This document shows, one piece after another, positions 19,213 to 27,172 of a DNA stretch of 64,000 bases (positions are counted from its first letter, which is position 1; each line of letters begins with the position of its first letter). Source of the DNA: Stramentimicrobium sp964433555 (lineage in GTDB: Bacteria; Atribacterota; Phoenicimicrobiia; Phoenicimicrobiales; Stramentimicrobiaceae); assembly GCA_964433555.1 (NCBI GenBank), contig CAYSRG010000011.1, positions 1 to 64,000 on the forward strand, written 5' to 3'. Both the position numbers and the translations under genes were made by a program. The notes under the pieces were generated by a model. That model saw nothing but the letters and a program-made list of their open reading frames with translations. It did not search any database and was not told the DNA's origin.

Positions 19213-19289
19213 ATAGCCAATTCTTAATATTTTTAGCTATCATTGCTTTAGTGGCATTACTATTTAGTGATGGATATCTAAATTTATGA
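19209..19289 (+). CDS. Possible 26-residue membrane peptide
   Basis: A short frame starts at ATG 19209, overlapping the lgt stop (ATGA), and encodes one hydrophobic helix (residues 5-20) with a short polar tail. GGGAGGGGGAAG immediately upstream is a strong ribosome site. The coupling to lgt and the helix make it plausible, but nothing else supports it and I do not recognise a family. Confidence 0.35.
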   Translation: MNSQFLIFLAIIALVALLFSDGYLNL

Positions 19290-19374
19290 AACTCAGATAT
19301 TAGTCAGTGCAATTACCGTACCGAAGGATTCAGTACCATTAGGTAAATCTGGCTAAAAATTAAAGGAGGGAATC

Positions 19375-19947
19375 ATGTTAAGTGATTTAATTAAAAAAAG
19401 TCGTAGTTATCGTCGCTTTGATGAAAGCAAGAAGATAAGTAAAAAAGAGCTGGTAGATTTAGTTGATTTAGCAAGATTATCTCCTTCTGCGGCCAATCGG
19501 CAGCCGCTAAAATATTATTTATCCTACACAAAGGAAAGAAATGAACTTATATTTAACACCCTTGCCTGGGCTGCTTATTTGAAGAATTGGAAAGGACCTG
19601 CCCAGGGAGAACGACCTACAGCCTATATTATTATTTTAGGTGATAATAACATTGCTACTAATTTTGGTGTAGATCCTGGTATAGCAGCCCAAAGCATACT
19701 ACTGGGTGCCACTGAGAAAGGATTAGGAGGTTGCATATTTGGTGCTGTAGCCCGCGATAGGTTGAGAACTTTGCTTAATATATCTTCTCAATATGAAATA
19801 CTATATGTACTGGCTATTGGCTATCCAATTGAAAAAATTCAGATAGACGAAATAGGTTCACATGGAAATATCCAATATTGGCGTGATGAAAATCAAGTGC
19901 ATCATGTACCCAAAAGACCTCTTTCTGAAATAATCATTTCCCAATAG
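19375..19947 (+). CDS. Nitroreductase-family FMN protein
   Basis: 190-residue nitroreductase fold: the N-terminal RSYRRFDE segment that binds FMN phosphate, LARLSPSAANRQP, and GVDPGIAAQSILLGATEKGLGGCIFGAV in the second half. Proteins of this family reduce nitro groups, quinones or flavins with NAD(P)H. AAAGGAGGG precedes ATG 19375. The physiological substrate cannot be read from the sequence. Neighbouring genes are membrane proteins with no obvious functional tie. Confidence 0.9.
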   Translation: MLSDLIKKSRSYRRFDESKKISKKELVDLVDLARLSPSAANRQPLKYYLSYTKERNELIFNTLAWAAYLKNWKGPAQGERPTAYIIILGDNNIATNFGVDPGIAAQSILLGATEKGLGGCIFGAVARDRLRTLLNISSQYEILYVLAIGYPIEKIQIDEIGSHGNIQYWRDENQVHHVPKRPLSEIIISQ

Positions 19948-19994
19948 CGGATTATCCCGACAATATAAAAAATAATATTTAAAGGAAGAATAAG

Positions 19995-20699
19995 GTGAAT
20001 ATTCTGCGTGTTATATTCTGGATTATATTTATAATTTCAATTCCCCTATTATTGATTTCTTCGACAGTAGTTCTGGAACTCAACTTTCTACCTTTTTATG
20101 AGTATGCTTATCAAAAGTACCATATTAGTGAAGCAACTGGCTTTGCCAATGACCAATTAATGGTGATTACCCGTCACCTGATTCAATTTTTTAACGATAA
20201 AATAACCACTGTCCAGCTGATGATAGAAAATAACGGCAAACCAATGTACCTATTCCACGACTATGAAATAGAACACCTAAATGATGTGAAGGTGCTTTTC
20301 CGCTATACATTCCAGGTTTTAATTGTTACTCTTTTATACTGCTTAGGCTATCTTTGTTTTACCAGAGTAAATCAAAATAAAAAGAAATGGTATTATTTTT
20401 GGAAGGGATTAAGAAAGGGTAATATCTTAACCCTCGTCTTGTTGCTTGGTTTGGGAATTGCTATATTTTTTGGTTTTCATAGTCTTTTTACCAAGTTCCA
20501 TTATCTGGTTTTTGGAGATCCCCGGAATTCACCATGGATGCTAGATCCCAGAACAGATTATTTAATTATGATGTATCCCCTAAATTTCTGGCAGGATGCT
20601 GTAATACTGGGAATTGGTGTGATGATTTTTACTGCTCTGCTTTTAATCTTTATTAGCAGTATTGCTCTGATTAAGTATCGTAAAAGGATTAGATATTAG
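19995..20699 (+). CDS. DUF1461 (TIGR01906) membrane protein, Lit-like
   Basis: 234 residues with four membrane helices (about 5-25, 103-123, 145-167, 205-225) and a large extracytoplasmic part between helices 1 and 2. The family pattern is visible in FFGFHSLFTKFHYLVF and YPLNFWQDAV near residues 160-202. The DUF1461/TIGR01906 family includes Lit, the lipoprotein intramolecular transacylase of enterococci, which moves an acyl chain from the glyceryl moiety to the N-terminus. Histidines in the FFGFH region correspond to the area implicated in Lit activity. Lit function here is inferred, helped by the nearby lgt. Start GTG 19995. Confidence 0.75.
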   Translation: MNILRVIFWIIFIISIPLLLISSTVVLELNFLPFYEYAYQKYHISEATGFANDQLMVITRHLIQFFNDKITTVQLMIENNGKPMYLFHDYEIEHLNDVKVLFRYTFQVLIVTLLYCLGYLCFTRVNQNKKKWYYFWKGLRKGNILTLVLLLGLGIAIFFGFHSLFTKFHYLVFGDPRNSPWMLDPRTDYLIMMYPLNFWQDAVILGIGVMIFTALLLIFISSIALIKYRKRIRY

Positions 20700-20725
20700 A
20701 GAATAATATTGAACAGGAATAGGTT

Positions 20726-21088
20726 ATGGCGACCATTATTTTATTACTGACCATTGTTGCTACTGCAGTACTGGGTACTTTACCATTGTTAGGTCCTATC
20801 CTTTCAGGTGCTCTAGCCGGATTTATGGCTGTTAAGAAGGAACTAGCTTTAGTGATTGGTTTTTTGGGAGCAATAATTGGCGGAGTGTTCTGCAGGATTC
20901 TTTTTGCCTATTCTGGAAATACCTGGCATCAAAATCTAATAACTATTTTCGGTAGCAGAGCTGCCCATTATACCGAAATTATTATTAGGGGGAATCTTTT
21001 TTCCCTGGTACTTTATTTTGGTTTATCAGGTCTTATAGGTGCGTACGCTGGGATTTTCTTAAGTAATAGAAGAAAGAAAGTGCAATAA
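20726..21088 (+). CDS. Small membrane protein of unknown function
   Basis: 120 residues, almost entirely hydrophobic: three or four helices with glycine-rich stretches (LPLLGPILSGALAGFMAVKK, IGFLGAIIGGVF, LSGLIGAYAGIFL) and a basic C-terminus. The pattern recalls DUF5518-like proteins but I do not recognise it with certainty. It lies 26 bp after the Lit-like gene and is probably co-transcribed with it. Start ATG 20726, ribosome site weak. Confidence 0.65.
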   Translation: MATIILLLTIVATAVLGTLPLLGPILSGALAGFMAVKKELALVIGFLGAIIGGVFCRILFAYSGNTWHQNLITIFGSRAAHYTEIIIRGNLFSLVLYFGLSGLIGAYAGIFLSNRRKKVQ

Positions 21089-21139
21089 TATACAATAGTT
21101 AAGTTTCTTTAAAATCTAAAGAAAGGAGAGTAGCAAATA

Positions 21140-22087
21140 ATGTCCTTAGCAATTAATGCTACCATTCCAGAAGGTATTGTTCTAGCAGCAGATAGTCGTC
21201 AATCATACCGCAATCGTAAAGGCATGGCTAGAATTGGTAGTGATAATGCCTCAAAACTTTTTCAGTTAAGCGGGAATATTGGTATCGCCATTACTGGACT
21301 GGCTTTTTTGCCCGAGAATGGTATCCCAAAGAGCATTGGTAGTTATATTAAGGAATTTGTTCAGAGAAATCAAGTAGACCAAAACTCGGTAGAAAATAAT
21401 GCTGACCGGTTAATAAATTTATTTGAGGAAAAATATGATTGGCAGAATCAATTAATACAAGTAGAAGAGCGCATAAAGAATGAATTGATTATGCAACAAT
21501 GTGAAGTATTAGAAATAAAGAGAAAAGAATCCTTCATTGATTTTCGTTATAAAGATCCCCATGGTCATACCAGGAGTGGAATAGGGAGAATTGACCCTAT
21601 CAGTTTCATTATTGCCGGCATTAACGGTGATGATTCTTATCAGGTTTTTACCTGTCAAATACCTGGTGATAAAAAGAAGAACAGAGATAGTAAGGAAAGG
21701 GGAAGAGAATATGGGGCGAACTGGATTGGTCAGACTGATGTGGTATCCAGGATTGTTCTGGGATTTGATGGAAGAATAGGTAACTTACCCTTTATGGAAG
21801 AGATAGGAAACAGTATCGACAAAGAAATAATTGGGAAGCAACTTCGCAGCCTGGAATATGTCATTCAATGGGGGACTCTGACCCTTCAGGATGCCATTGA
21901 TTTTTGTACTTTAATGATTGAAACGACTTCGGCTATTCAAAGATTTTCAGATGGGATTAAAGCAAATCCAGGTGACCTGCCGGGAGTAGGTGGATTGGTT
22001 GAAGTGTTAACTATCACACCGGAGGAAGGTTTTAAGTGGATTCGTAAAAAGAAGATTTTGGTACGTGATCATCTTCAAATAGAATAA
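21140..22087 (+). CDS. Proteasome-fold Ntn-hydrolase-like protein
   Basis: 315 residues. The start MSLAINATIPEGIVLAADSRQSY matches the first strands and the DSR motif of proteasome beta/HslV-type proteins, and DNASKLFQL matches the lysine segment. Aligning EGIVLAADSR with DGVVLAADSR places Ser2 at the position of catalytic Thr1, Asp18 at Asp17, and Lys39 as the Lys33 equivalent. Removal of Met1 would expose a serine nucleophile. The middle (about 100-230) is larger than in proteasome subunits. AAAGGAGAG precedes ATG 21140. No ATPase or partner subunit is adjacent. Activity is inferred. Confidence 0.7.
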   Translation: MSLAINATIPEGIVLAADSRQSYRNRKGMARIGSDNASKLFQLSGNIGIAITGLAFLPENGIPKSIGSYIKEFVQRNQVDQNSVENNADRLINLFEEKYDWQNQLIQVEERIKNELIMQQCEVLEIKRKESFIDFRYKDPHGHTRSGIGRIDPISFIIAGINGDDSYQVFTCQIPGDKKKNRDSKERGREYGANWIGQTDVVSRIVLGFDGRIGNLPFMEEIGNSIDKEIIGKQLRSLEYVIQWGTLTLQDAIDFCTLMIETTSAIQRFSDGIKANPGDLPGVGGLVEVLTITPEEGFKWIRKKKILVRDHLQIE

Positions 22088-22103
22088 AGTTAAAAAATTA
22101 TTT

Positions 22104-23516
22104 TTAACCGGTTAATTTATTAATAGCAAGTCGGAAAGAATTCCCTCTCTCGAATTCATTCGAGAACATACCAAAACTGGTAGCTGCCGGTGAAAGGATG
22201 ATGTTTGTCCCTGGAATTGCCTTCTGATAAGCTTTTTGGACAGCCTCAGTCATAGAATAACAGAGTTCAATTTTATTATTTAGCTTGAGTTTTTGGAAAT
22301 TGTTCCAGATGATTTCAGAAGCATTATATTCAGGATGCTGCAAAATCATTATATTAATAACATTTTTCTTATTTTTAATAGTCTGACACAACTTATCATA
22401 GTTTAGTTTTTTATCTCTCCCTCCCAGAATCAGGATTAAGGGTTCTACTCCCAATGATTGGATAGCAGCAATAGTAGCATCAGGGGTTGTAGCGCAGGTA
22501 TCATTGTAAAAATTAATTCCGTTGAAGGTTTTAATTTTTTCTAATCGGTTTGGTATCCCCGGAAAAGTTTTAATACCTTCCCGGATGGAAGTCAAAGGAA
22601 GTTTATAGATAAAAAAGATGTTAGAGGCAGCCAGGATGTTACAAATATTATGAAGACCGGGGATTGGTATATCACTAATGGTGCAAATTTCTGTTAATTC
22701 ATTATTAAATTTAAAGATTAATTTATCTTCTTCAAGGTAACTGCCTTGAGTTACTTTGTTTTTGGCAGAAAACCAGAATATTTTTGCTTTAGTTTCATGA
22801 GCAATATTTCTGGTAATGGGATTATCTAGATTGGTAATAAGATAGTCTGATCGATTCTGATATTGATAAATTAATTTTTTAGAATGAACATAATCTGAAA
22901 AGCTACTATAGCGGTCTAAATGATCTGCGAGAATGTTAGTTAAAACAGATATATGGGGTTGAAAGGATATTTGAGAAAGACCTTCCAACTGCCAGCTGGA
23001 AATTTCTAATAAAACGATTGTGTTGGATTTAATTTCAGGTAAAATTTCAAATACAGAAATACCAATATTGCCGGCATGGACAATATCCTTTTTAGTCTGA
23101 AGAAAAGTATGATAAGTTAGATTAGTAACCGTACTTTTACCCTTTGTTCCTCCCACAGCAATCAGATTTTGAGAAGGGCAAATTTTAAGAAATAAAGATA
23201 AATCCGTTTCAATAGGAATACCATGAGTTCTGGCTACTTGTAAATATTTTGAATTATGTGGAACTGCTGGATTCTGGATTATCATATCAGTATTAACAAA
23301 ATCCTGAATACGATGCTGGCCTAAGACGAATTGGATATTGTTGTATTCCTTTAATTTATCCAATGTTTCTTGTAATTCATATTCTGTTTTAAGGTCAGTC
23401 ACCAGAACATGTGCACCGGATTTTGCTAAAAACCGAGTAACACCTAAGCCACCTTGGTTTAAACCCAATCCCATCACGGTAATCTTTTTATTTTCCAAAT
23501 CTATTACTTTCCTCAT
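22104..23516 (-). CDS. murD: UDP-N-acetylmuramoylalanine--D-glutamate ligase
   Basis: Mur ligase adding D-glutamate to UDP-MurNAc-L-Ala in peptidoglycan synthesis, 470 residues. The N-terminal nucleotide-binding fold (ITVMGLGLNQGGLGVTRFL), the ATP loop GGTKGKST near residue 122, the central LEISSWQLEG and NILADHLDRY, and the C-terminal NDTCATTPDATIAAI and LILGGRDKKLNYD are all present. It is convergent with the Ntn hydrolase gene (16 bp apart) and divergent from the DUF3798 genes. It stands alone rather than in a mur-fts cluster. Confidence 0.95.
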   Translation of the reverse strand: MRKVIDLENKKITVMGLGLNQGGLGVTRFLAKSGAHVLVTDLKTEYELQETLDKLKEYNNIQFVLGQHRIQDFVNTDMIIQNPAVPHNSKYLQVARTHGIPIETDLSLFLKICPSQNLIAVGGTKGKSTVTNLTYHTFLQTKKDIVHAGNIGISVFEILPEIKSNTIVLLEISSWQLEGLSQISFQPHISVLTNILADHLDRYSSFSDYVHSKKLIYQYQNRSDYLITNLDNPITRNIAHETKAKIFWFSAKNKVTQGSYLEEDKLIFKFNNELTEICTISDIPIPGLHNICNILAASNIFFIYKLPLTSIREGIKTFPGIPNRLEKIKTFNGINFYNDTCATTPDATIAAIQSLGVEPLILILGGRDKKLNYDKLCQTIKNKKNVINIMILQHPEYNASEIIWNNFQKLKLNNKIELCYSMTEAVQKAYQKAIPGTNIILSPAATSFGMFSNEFERGNSFRLAINKLTG

Positions 23517-23768
23517 TGCCTTTAAAATCTTCCCTATAATAATATTACTATATCAAATCAATCAAAAAAAGAATAATTATTTTCTAGTTATTTTTGCTGG
23601 TAATTCCATCATGATATTTAAAAAATTTATTATTTATGCTCTAGGTAATAATTTTTTATGAGGGAAGAGATATAAATAGTGATAGAAACAGTTTCAAGAG
23701 ATATAATAGTAAGCATTTTATATAGTTTTCTTTATTTAGCATTTAAGATAGAGAGATGATAGTAGTCA

Positions 23769-23798
23769 TTGACAAGTAATTAGTTATTTGCATATAAT
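23769..23798 (+). promoter_or_regulatory. Sigma70-type promoter of the first DUF3798 gene
   Basis: TTGACA (23769-23774), 18 bp spacer, TATAAT (23793-23798): a consensus promoter 306 nt upstream of the start. The second DUF3798 gene has a matching promoter in the same local context. The long leader also contains an isolated AGGAGGTGTA at 24003-24012 not followed by an obvious ORF. No gene is seen in the rest of 23517-24103. Confidence 0.75.
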
Positions 23799-24103
23799 TA
23801 TATCAGGATTGAATCAACGTGAGATAAAACCTGCTTGAATTTTTTATTAATCTTAAAAGTGATAGCCTTTTTATAGATTATCTCTGTCTATTAATTTTTA
23901 AATAGGCAAAACATAAAGTCAATTGAAAAATCACCTATTTTGATTCCTACATTTTATATTTCTTCCCTTTATAGTAGTTATTCTGAAAAAATAAAAATTG
24001 CAAGGAGGTGTAGTATAAACAATATTGATAAATTATAATAATCCTTAAATTTGAGCAGGGATTAAAAATTCCAAAAATTAAAAAATATGTTTGGAGGAAT
24101 TCA

Positions 24104-25231
24104 ATGAATAGTTTTAGAAAATATTTAGTTTTGTTTTTAATAACAGCAATCGTTTTATCAGTGATGACCTTTTCTGCCCTGGGACAGGATAAATGGAAAA
24201 TAGGGATTATAACTGGTACGGTTACTCAAGGAGAGGAAGAGTTCAGAGCAGCACAAAATGTTCTGGCCAAATACGGACCAGAGCATGTAATATTAATGAC
24301 TTACCCGGATAAGTTCATGGATGAGCAGGAAACTACCATTGCTAATTTAGTCAGTATGGCTTCAGATCCGGATGTAAAAGCATTAATTATTTGTCAGGCA
24401 GTTCCGGCAACCTCACCAGGCATAGATGCTGTAAGAGAAATTAGGGATGATCTTTTAATTTTAGCAGCAGTACCTCATGAAGATCCACCGGTGATATCAG
24501 CCAGAGCTGATCTAATACTTGCTTCTGATGAGCTGGGAATGGGCTATACAATCCCCACTCAAGCAAAAGTCTTGGGAGCAAAAGTACTTGTTCACTATTC
24601 CTTCCCCAGGCATATGTCTTATCCGCTTCTGTCGTCAAGAAGAGAAATATTAAAGACAGAATGTGCTCGTATCGGTCTGGAATTCGTAGATGCTACCTCT
24701 CCTGACCCTACCGGTGATGCAGGTATTTCAGGATCTCAACAATTTATACTGGAAGATGTTCCCAGAATGGTAGAAAAATATGGCAAAGATACTTGCTTTT
24801 TCAGCACAAACTGCTCTCAGCAGGTGCCTTTGATCAGTGCCGTGGTATCAACCGGAGCTATCTACCCACAGCCCTGCTGTCCCTCACCTTACCATGGATT
24901 CCCCTCGGCTCTGGGTATTGAAATACCGGCAGACAAACAGGGGGATATTGATTATGTAGTTCAGGAGATTACCAGGATTATGGCCGAAAAAGGAATGACT
25001 GGAAGGACCTCTACCTGGCCAGTTCCGGTTGCCATGATGTTTATTAATGGATTAAGCGAATATGCTAAATCCTGGATTTTAGGAGAATTCACAGAAAAAA
25101 TGAATATTCCCGTACTCTCACAGAAGTTTAAGGATTATGCTGGTGTTGATATCAATCTGAAGGCTCTGGTAGAGAGTGGAGTTTCCTACGATAACTATTT
25201 TGTTGTATTGCTTGATTACATCACTTTCTAA
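24104..25231 (+). CDS. DUF3798 periplasmic binding protein (copy 1)
   Basis: 375 residues with a clear signal peptide (hydrophobic residues 7-24, probable cleavage after ALG). The mature part begins DKWKIGIITGTVTQGEEEFRAA, like the first strand and helix of periplasmic substrate-binding proteins, and belongs to DUF3798. It is followed by a paralogue, then the ATPase and two permeases, so it is probably the ligand receptor of that importer. The ligand is unknown. It has its own promoter and terminator. A central stretch is nearly identical at DNA level to copy 2. TTGGAGGAATTC precedes the ATG. Confidence 0.88.
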   Translation: MNSFRKYLVLFLITAIVLSVMTFSALGQDKWKIGIITGTVTQGEEEFRAAQNVLAKYGPEHVILMTYPDKFMDEQETTIANLVSMASDPDVKALIICQAVPATSPGIDAVREIRDDLLILAAVPHEDPPVISARADLILASDELGMGYTIPTQAKVLGAKVLVHYSFPRHMSYPLLSSRREILKTECARIGLEFVDATSPDPTGDAGISGSQQFILEDVPRMVEKYGKDTCFFSTNCSQQVPLISAVVSTGAIYPQPCCPSPYHGFPSALGIEIPADKQGDIDYVVQEITRIMAEKGMTGRTSTWPVPVAMMFINGLSEYAKSWILGEFTEKMNIPVLSQKFKDYAGVDINLKALVESGVSYDNYFVVLLDYITF

Positions 25232-25280
25232 TCTTTTAAACCAGGATATTAAAAAATATATAACAGTTGAATGCTTTAAA

Positions 25281-25314
25281 AAAGGTAAGGTTGCTTTTGC
25301 AGCCTTACCTTTTT
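25281..25314. terminator. Rho-independent terminator after DUF3798 copy 1
   Basis: Stem GGTAAGGTTGC / GCAGCCTTACC with loop TTTT, flanked by A-run and T-run, so it could act in both directions. A near copy lies after the second paralogue. Confidence 0.85.
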
Positions 25315-25458
25315 CCTTTTCTTTTCGTCTGGAGAAACAATATTACACAAGGATAACCGAGACGAGATAACCCATCATTAATACTTTCAATTTTTAATTT
25401 TAGATTAAAGGGCAGTAATTTGCTTATTAATTTTTAATTGACATAAACAATGCAGTCA

Positions 25459-25488
25459 TTGACAAATTATTAATTTTTTGAATATAAT
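25459..25488 (+). promoter_or_regulatory. Sigma70-type promoter of the second DUF3798 gene
   Basis: TTGACA (25459-25464), 18 bp spacer, TATAAT (25483-25488), in the same CAGTCATTGACAA-type context as the first copy, 458 nt upstream of the start. The leader again holds a G-rich Shine-Dalgarno-like AGGGGGTGTA (25851-25860) well upstream of the real start. No gene is seen in the rest of 25232-25945. Confidence 0.75.
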
Positions 25489-25945
25489 GACAATATATTT
25501 AAAGCAGTACAATCATTAAATATTTAGAGCTTAACAAATTATTTAGGATTTAGAAGCGCCACTCTTTTGTAGATATGAAGATTTGTTTATATTATTTAAA
25601 ATTATAATTTAAATTGTTGATAAAAATATCAAAAGAGGGAGTCAGGCAAATAATATAATGCAAATATATTATTGTAGGTTTAAGACCCACTATAATTCTA
25701 ACCAAAAAGAAATTTACTCCGAAAAACCTTCCCAATATGAAAAGATTAAAAATCGTCAAATTGTTTTTAATAGAATATTTTTAACCTTTACAATTTAATT
25801 ATTTAAAACATAACTTTTTACTCAATTAGCAATTAGAAATATCTAAAATAAGGGGGTGTAATATCAAAAATAGTTATGTTTCTAATTATCTTTTTAGAAG
25901 GAATTTAAAGCAACTAAAATTAAAAAATAGATTTGGAGGAATTAA

Positions 25946-27073
25946 ATGAATAGTTTTAAAAAATATTTGGTTCTGGTTTTAGTAACAGCAATCGTTTTAT
26001 CAGTGATAACCTTTTCTGCTCTAGGACAGGATAAATGGAAAATAGGGATTATGACTAACACAGTTACCCAGAATGAAGAAGAGTATAGGGCAGCACAAAA
26101 TGTTCTGGCTAAATACGGACCAGAGCATGTAATCCACATGACATTTCCTGATAAATTTATGGATGAACAGGAAACTACCATTGCTAATTTAGTCAGTATG
26201 GCTGCCGATCCGGATTTAAAAGCATTAGTGATTTGCCAGGCAGTTCCGGGAACAGCTCCGGGTATAGACAGCGTAAAAGAAATAAGGGATGATCTGCTTA
26301 TAATTACCGGACAACCTCAGGAAGATCCACCGGTAATATCAACCAGAGCCGATATAGTATTACAACTGGACGAGATGGGAATGGGGGTAGCAATTCCTAA
26401 TCAATCAAAGGGTCTGGGTGCCAAAGTATTTGTCCATTATTCCTTCCCCAGGCATATGTCTTACCCGCTTCTGTCTGGTAGAAGAGAACTAATGAAGAAA
26501 ACATGTGCAGAGATTGGCCTGGAATTCGTAGATGCTACCTCTCCTGATCCTACCGGTGATGCAGGTATTTCAGGATCTCACCAATTTATACTGGAAGATG
26601 TTCCCAGAATGGTAGAAAAATATGGCAAGGATACTGCCTTTTTCAGCACAAACTGCTCTCAGCAGGTGCCTTTGATCAGTGCCGTGGTATCAACCGGAGC
26701 TATCTACCCACAGCCCTGCTGTCCCTCACCTTACCATGGATTCCCCTCGGCTCTGGGTATTGAAATACCGGCAGACAAACAGGGGGATATTGATTATGTA
26801 GTTCAGGAGATTACCAGGATTATGGCCGAAAAAGGAATGACTGGAAGGACCTCTACCTGGCCAGTTCCGGTTGCCATGATGTTTATCGAAGGTTCTGCAG
26901 AGTATGCGAAAGACTGGATTCATGGAGAATTCACAGAAAAAATGAATATTCCCATACTCATGGAGAAATTTAAGGAATATTCCGGTGTTGATGCTAACCT
27001 GACCCAGCTGGAAGAAGGCGGCATTAAGTATGATAATTATTATGTAATACTAATGGATTTCCTTACTTTTTAA
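25946..27073 (+). CDS. DUF3798 periplasmic binding protein (copy 2)
   Basis: Same length (375) and architecture as the preceding gene: signal peptide, then DKWKIGIMTNTVTQNEEEYRAA. The N-terminal third and the C-terminal 60 residues differ clearly from copy 1, while residues of about 190-312 are almost identical, including the cysteine-containing TNCSQQVPLIS and YPQPCCPSPYHG. The divergent parts include likely ligand-contacting loops, so the two may bind different ligands and share one ABC transporter. TTTGGAGGAATT precedes the ATG. Confidence 0.88.
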   Translation: MNSFKKYLVLVLVTAIVLSVITFSALGQDKWKIGIMTNTVTQNEEEYRAAQNVLAKYGPEHVIHMTFPDKFMDEQETTIANLVSMAADPDLKALVICQAVPGTAPGIDSVKEIRDDLLIITGQPQEDPPVISTRADIVLQLDEMGMGVAIPNQSKGLGAKVFVHYSFPRHMSYPLLSGRRELMKKTCAEIGLEFVDATSPDPTGDAGISGSHQFILEDVPRMVEKYGKDTAFFSTNCSQQVPLISAVVSTGAIYPQPCCPSPYHGFPSALGIEIPADKQGDIDYVVQEITRIMAEKGMTGRTSTWPVPVAMMFIEGSAEYAKDWIHGEFTEKMNIPILMEKFKEYSGVDANLTQLEEGGIKYDNYYVILMDFLTF

Positions 27074-27112
27074 TTTCTTATACTAAGATTGTCAAGAAAT
27101 GAAGTTTATAGA

Positions 27113-27147
27113 AAAAGGTAAGGTTGCTTTTTGTAACCTTACCTTTT
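27113..27147. terminator. Hairpin terminator/attenuator between receptor and ABC genes
   Basis: Stem AAGGTAAGGTT / AACCTTACCTT with loop GCTTTTTGT, close in sequence to the hairpin at 25281. It sits 26 nt before the ATPase start. It would make receptor mRNA more abundant than transporter mRNA if it is leaky; that is inference. Confidence 0.75.
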
Positions 27148-27172
27148 GATTGGATAAGAAGGTGGTAACTGA

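Noticed and set aside
23799..24103. A purine-type riboswitch in the DUF3798 leader
   Set aside because: I looked for the conserved purine-aptamer core and flanking stems and did not find them; only an unassigned G-rich motif is present.
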